Of a stretch of 6,916 nt of DNA, positions 6,163-6,916 are shown one piece after another. The notes under the pieces were generated by a model that was not told where the DNA came from, made no database searches, and saw only the letters and a list, made by a program, of their open reading frames with translations. The position numbers and the translations under genes were made by a program. The first letter of the stretch is position 1. Each line of letters starts with the position of its first letter. This DNA comes from Thermoplasmata archaeon (GTDB lineage Archaea > Thermoplasmatota > Thermoplasmata > Thermoplasmatales > Thermoplasmataceae), in contig JAKAYJ010000063.1 in the NCBI GenBank assembly GCA_021816385.1, forward strand, positions 1 to 6,916, read 5' to 3'.

Positions 6163-6269
6163 CTAGAGCCTCCATAACGTACTTGGGATGCGAAATATGG
6201 CTCTATGGGAACCGGAAAAAAAGAGGTTATGGATTCTATGCCGTTATGATGATATTCTATAAACGTCAT
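6159..6269 (-). CDS. Candidate 36-residue small protein, ATGA-overlapping the triple-repeat gene
   Basis: An open frame from ATG at 6269 reaches TGA at 6161-6159, so its stop overlaps the ATG of the triple-repeat gene as ATGA. The product starts MTFIEYHHNGIES, has a hydrophobic/proline middle (ITSFFPVPIEPYF) and ends RYGGSR; it has no membrane helix and no family I recognise. Support comes from position: the overlap is the classic sign of translational coupling, and the long TATA-like tract at 6291-6309 sits about 22-35 nt upstream, right for a leaderless transcript starting at this ATG. Against it, 36 codons can stay open by chance, and a second TATA-like element at 6273-6280, too close to serve this ATG, could start transcription inside it. 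If not a gene, the stretch is the leader of the triple-repeat gene, or the frame may act only as a leader peptide. Confidence 0.45.
   Translation of the reverse strand: MTFIEYHHNGIESITSFFPVPIEPYFASQVRYGGSR
6165..6204 (-). promoter_or_regulatory. Possible hairpin enclosing the SD of the triple-repeat gene
   Basis: On the minus-strand RNA, AGAGCCATA (6204-6196) can pair with TATGGAGGCTCT (6176-6165): six pairs, a 3-nt GGA bulge, then three more pairs, closing a loop of about 19 nt. Part of the GGAGG SD is in the stem and part in the bulge. A ribosome translating the candidate small gene would open it. Read by eye, with no folding energy computed. Confidence 0.35.
6169..6173 (-). promoter_or_regulatory. 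Shine-Dalgarno site of the triple-repeat gene
   Basis: GGAGG on the minus strand lies 6 nt before the ATG at 6162, a near-ideal match and spacing. It falls within the 3' arm of a possible hairpin (6165-6204) and within the coding sequence of the candidate small gene. Confidence 0.8.
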
Positions 6270-6290
6270 GATTTTATAAAGGTAAGGTTT

Positions 6291-6309
6291 TGTAATATAT
6301 ATAATATAT
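6291..6309 (-). promoter_or_regulatory. TATA-like tract, likely promoter of the minus-strand operon
   Basis: An almost pure A/T stretch (ATATATTATATATATTA on the minus strand) lies 22-40 nt upstream of the candidate small-gene ATG at 6269. Because it is nearly symmetrical it could also work rightward, although no convincing gene follows on that side. The TTTATAAA at 6273-6280 is an alternative box giving a leader of about 85 nt to the triple-repeat gene. Confidence 0.5.
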
Positions 6310-6560
6310 CGGCCAGCTGTAATTATTTTCCATTAGACTGCAGGAGTTGACTTACAAAGCATGCTTGGTATAGATCCTTCTGCTGTATAAGATGTGTAGA
6401 ACCTAGATTCAGAGAGAATCCGGCATAACAATCAGTGGCGTTGTGCAGTGTAAATTCACCATGAGCCAGCTATTAGCGTACTTTTCAAATACAACATAGT
6501 CATAGCAGAGAAGGAGTGCAATACGAAACTTACAAGACTGTCTTCAGAGTGTGTTTTTTA
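6310..6560. other. Region without a convincing gene
   Basis: Both strands are interrupted by stops in every frame, and the only ATG-initiated frames are very short (for example 9 codons at 6361, 12 at 6461, 15-17 on the minus strand). It includes a 10-bp palindrome AAGCATGCTT (6357-6366). No tRNA, rRNA, C/D-box pair or repeat array is visible. One plus-strand frame (6454-6633) stays open for 60 codons without a usable start. The region could be a decayed gene or upstream regulatory DNA of the dehydrogenase. Confidence 0.55.
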
Positions 6561-6561
6561 T

Positions 6562-6571
6562 CCTTTATACT
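6562..6571 (+). promoter_or_regulatory. Probable TATA promoter of the dehydrogenase gene
   Basis: CCTTTATACT, centred about 38 nt before the ATG at 6605, would give a leader of roughly 12-16 nt. There is no SD before the ATG, which fits a very short leader. Confidence 0.5.
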
Positions 6572-6604
6572 TTGATGATGACTTGAAGAAAAACTCAAAA
6601 TATA

Positions 6605-6916
6605 ATGGAAAAGGTGATTTTCATAGAAGAGTATAGGGGAAAGATTTACAATATCACTGTTGCCAGAGGGGATGGGATTGGCCCAGAAATCGTTGATTCA
6701 GCCCTTAAGGTTCTACGTAGTGCCATCAGTGCATGTGGCGATTCCATTGCTGTAAATATAGTTCCCGTAGAAATTGGATGGGATGCCTATAAAAAGTACG
6801 GAACAAGTCTCCCCAAGAATTCCATCGACAAGATATCGAGATCAGATGGACTTATACTGGGCCCGCTTAGTGTTGGTAGCTATCCTCAAGATGACCCTGG
6901 CGGCCCAAGCCCTTCC
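6605..6916 (+). CDS. Isocitrate/isopropylmalate dehydrogenase-family protein, N-terminal part (cut by window end)
   Basis: The first 104 codons of a beta-decarboxylating dehydrogenase. After an N-terminal extension of about 16 residues comes ITVARGDGIGPEIV (17-30), the family's hallmark first strand and glycine loop. It continues with VEIGWDAYKKYGTSLP (55-70) and ILGPLSVGSYP (84-94), which correspond to the E-x-G-x(n)-G-x-xLP and KGPL/GPV segments. The family oxidises and decarboxylates 2R,3S-hydroxy acids (isocitrate, 3-isopropylmalate, tartrate, homoisocitrate) with NAD(P)+ and a divalent metal, in the cytosol. The stretch after GPL, SVGSYPQDDPGGPSPS, differs from the usual TP-x(n)-G-x-S-x-N of classical isocitrate dehydrogenase, resembling instead the less-studied 'isocitrate/isopropylmalate dehydrogenase family' paralogs with NPSAxLR-like substrate loops. 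The substrate-binding SxNxxLR, catalytic Tyr/Lys and metal ligands lie beyond the window, so the substrate cannot be called. ATG at 6605 is preceded by a TATA box and no SD. Confidence 0.88.
   Translation, partial: MEKVIFIEEYRGKIYNITVARGDGIGPEIVDSALKVLRSAISACGDSIAVNIVPVEIGWDAYKKYGTSLPKNSIDKISRSDGLILGPLSVGSYPQDDPGGPSPS

Noticed and set aside
6132..6350. Plus-strand 72-codon frame reaching into the intergenic region
   Set aside because: It starts inside the minus-strand triple-repeat gene, has no SD or correctly placed TATA, and crosses the likely promoter of the minus-strand operon.
6357..6366. 10-bp palindrome AAGCATGCTT as an operator or attachment site
   Set aside because: It is a single copy with no flanking repeats, and a palindrome of this length is expected by chance.
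6246..6581. C-box-like ATGATGA at 6246-6252 and 6575-6581, considered as C/D-box small RNAs
   Set aside because: No CTGA D-box at suitable spacing follows either one, and there are no terminal stem or C'/D' elements.

Overview
The window looks like a compact archaeal chromosome, most likely a Thermoplasmatales-type acidophile. Protein-coding features point this way: a single-LIM-like DUF2175/COG4847 zinc protein (an archaeal family), and exported proteins with very many N-glycosylation sequons. So do the regulatory signals: AT-rich TATA-like boxes 20-30 nt upstream of starts that lack a Shine-Dalgarno (SD) sequence, against clear GGAGG/GAGGTG/GGTGAT SD sites in front of genes inside operons or with leaders. 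The exact species cannot be fixed from sequence alone.

Layout. Positions 1-1022 hold the end of an ABC-2 exporter operon: the C-terminus of the ATPase, then a permease overlapping it by ATGA. Converging on it with no intergenic base is a small DUF2175-type zinc-binding protein on the minus strand. From 1546 to 4655 on the plus strand come a membrane-anchored, sequon-rich beta-propeller-like ectoprotein (DUF4185/DUF5005-like), a signal-peptide plus C-terminal-anchor glycoprotein of unknown function, and a 12-helix MFS transporter with a TTG start. The last two are probably cotranscribed. From 6269 down to 4674 on the minus strand runs a tight cluster: a candidate 36-codon small gene, a 187-residue protein built of three repeats spaced 64 residues apart, and a 307-residue protein I do not recognise. 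They are joined by a 4-base ATGA overlap and a 1-base gap. After about 300 bases with no convincing gene, the window ends in the N-terminus of an isocitrate/isopropylmalate dehydrogenase-family enzyme.

How they may work together. The exporter pair is a conventional efflux system. The two surface glycoproteins and the MFS carrier may form a cell-surface binding or processing and uptake module, but this rests only on adjacency. The minus-strand cluster is the most promising uncharacterised unit: overlapping translation signals, an SD site inside a possible hairpin, a triplicated DUF3072-like helical module, and an unknown partner suggest tightly coupled expression of proteins acting together.
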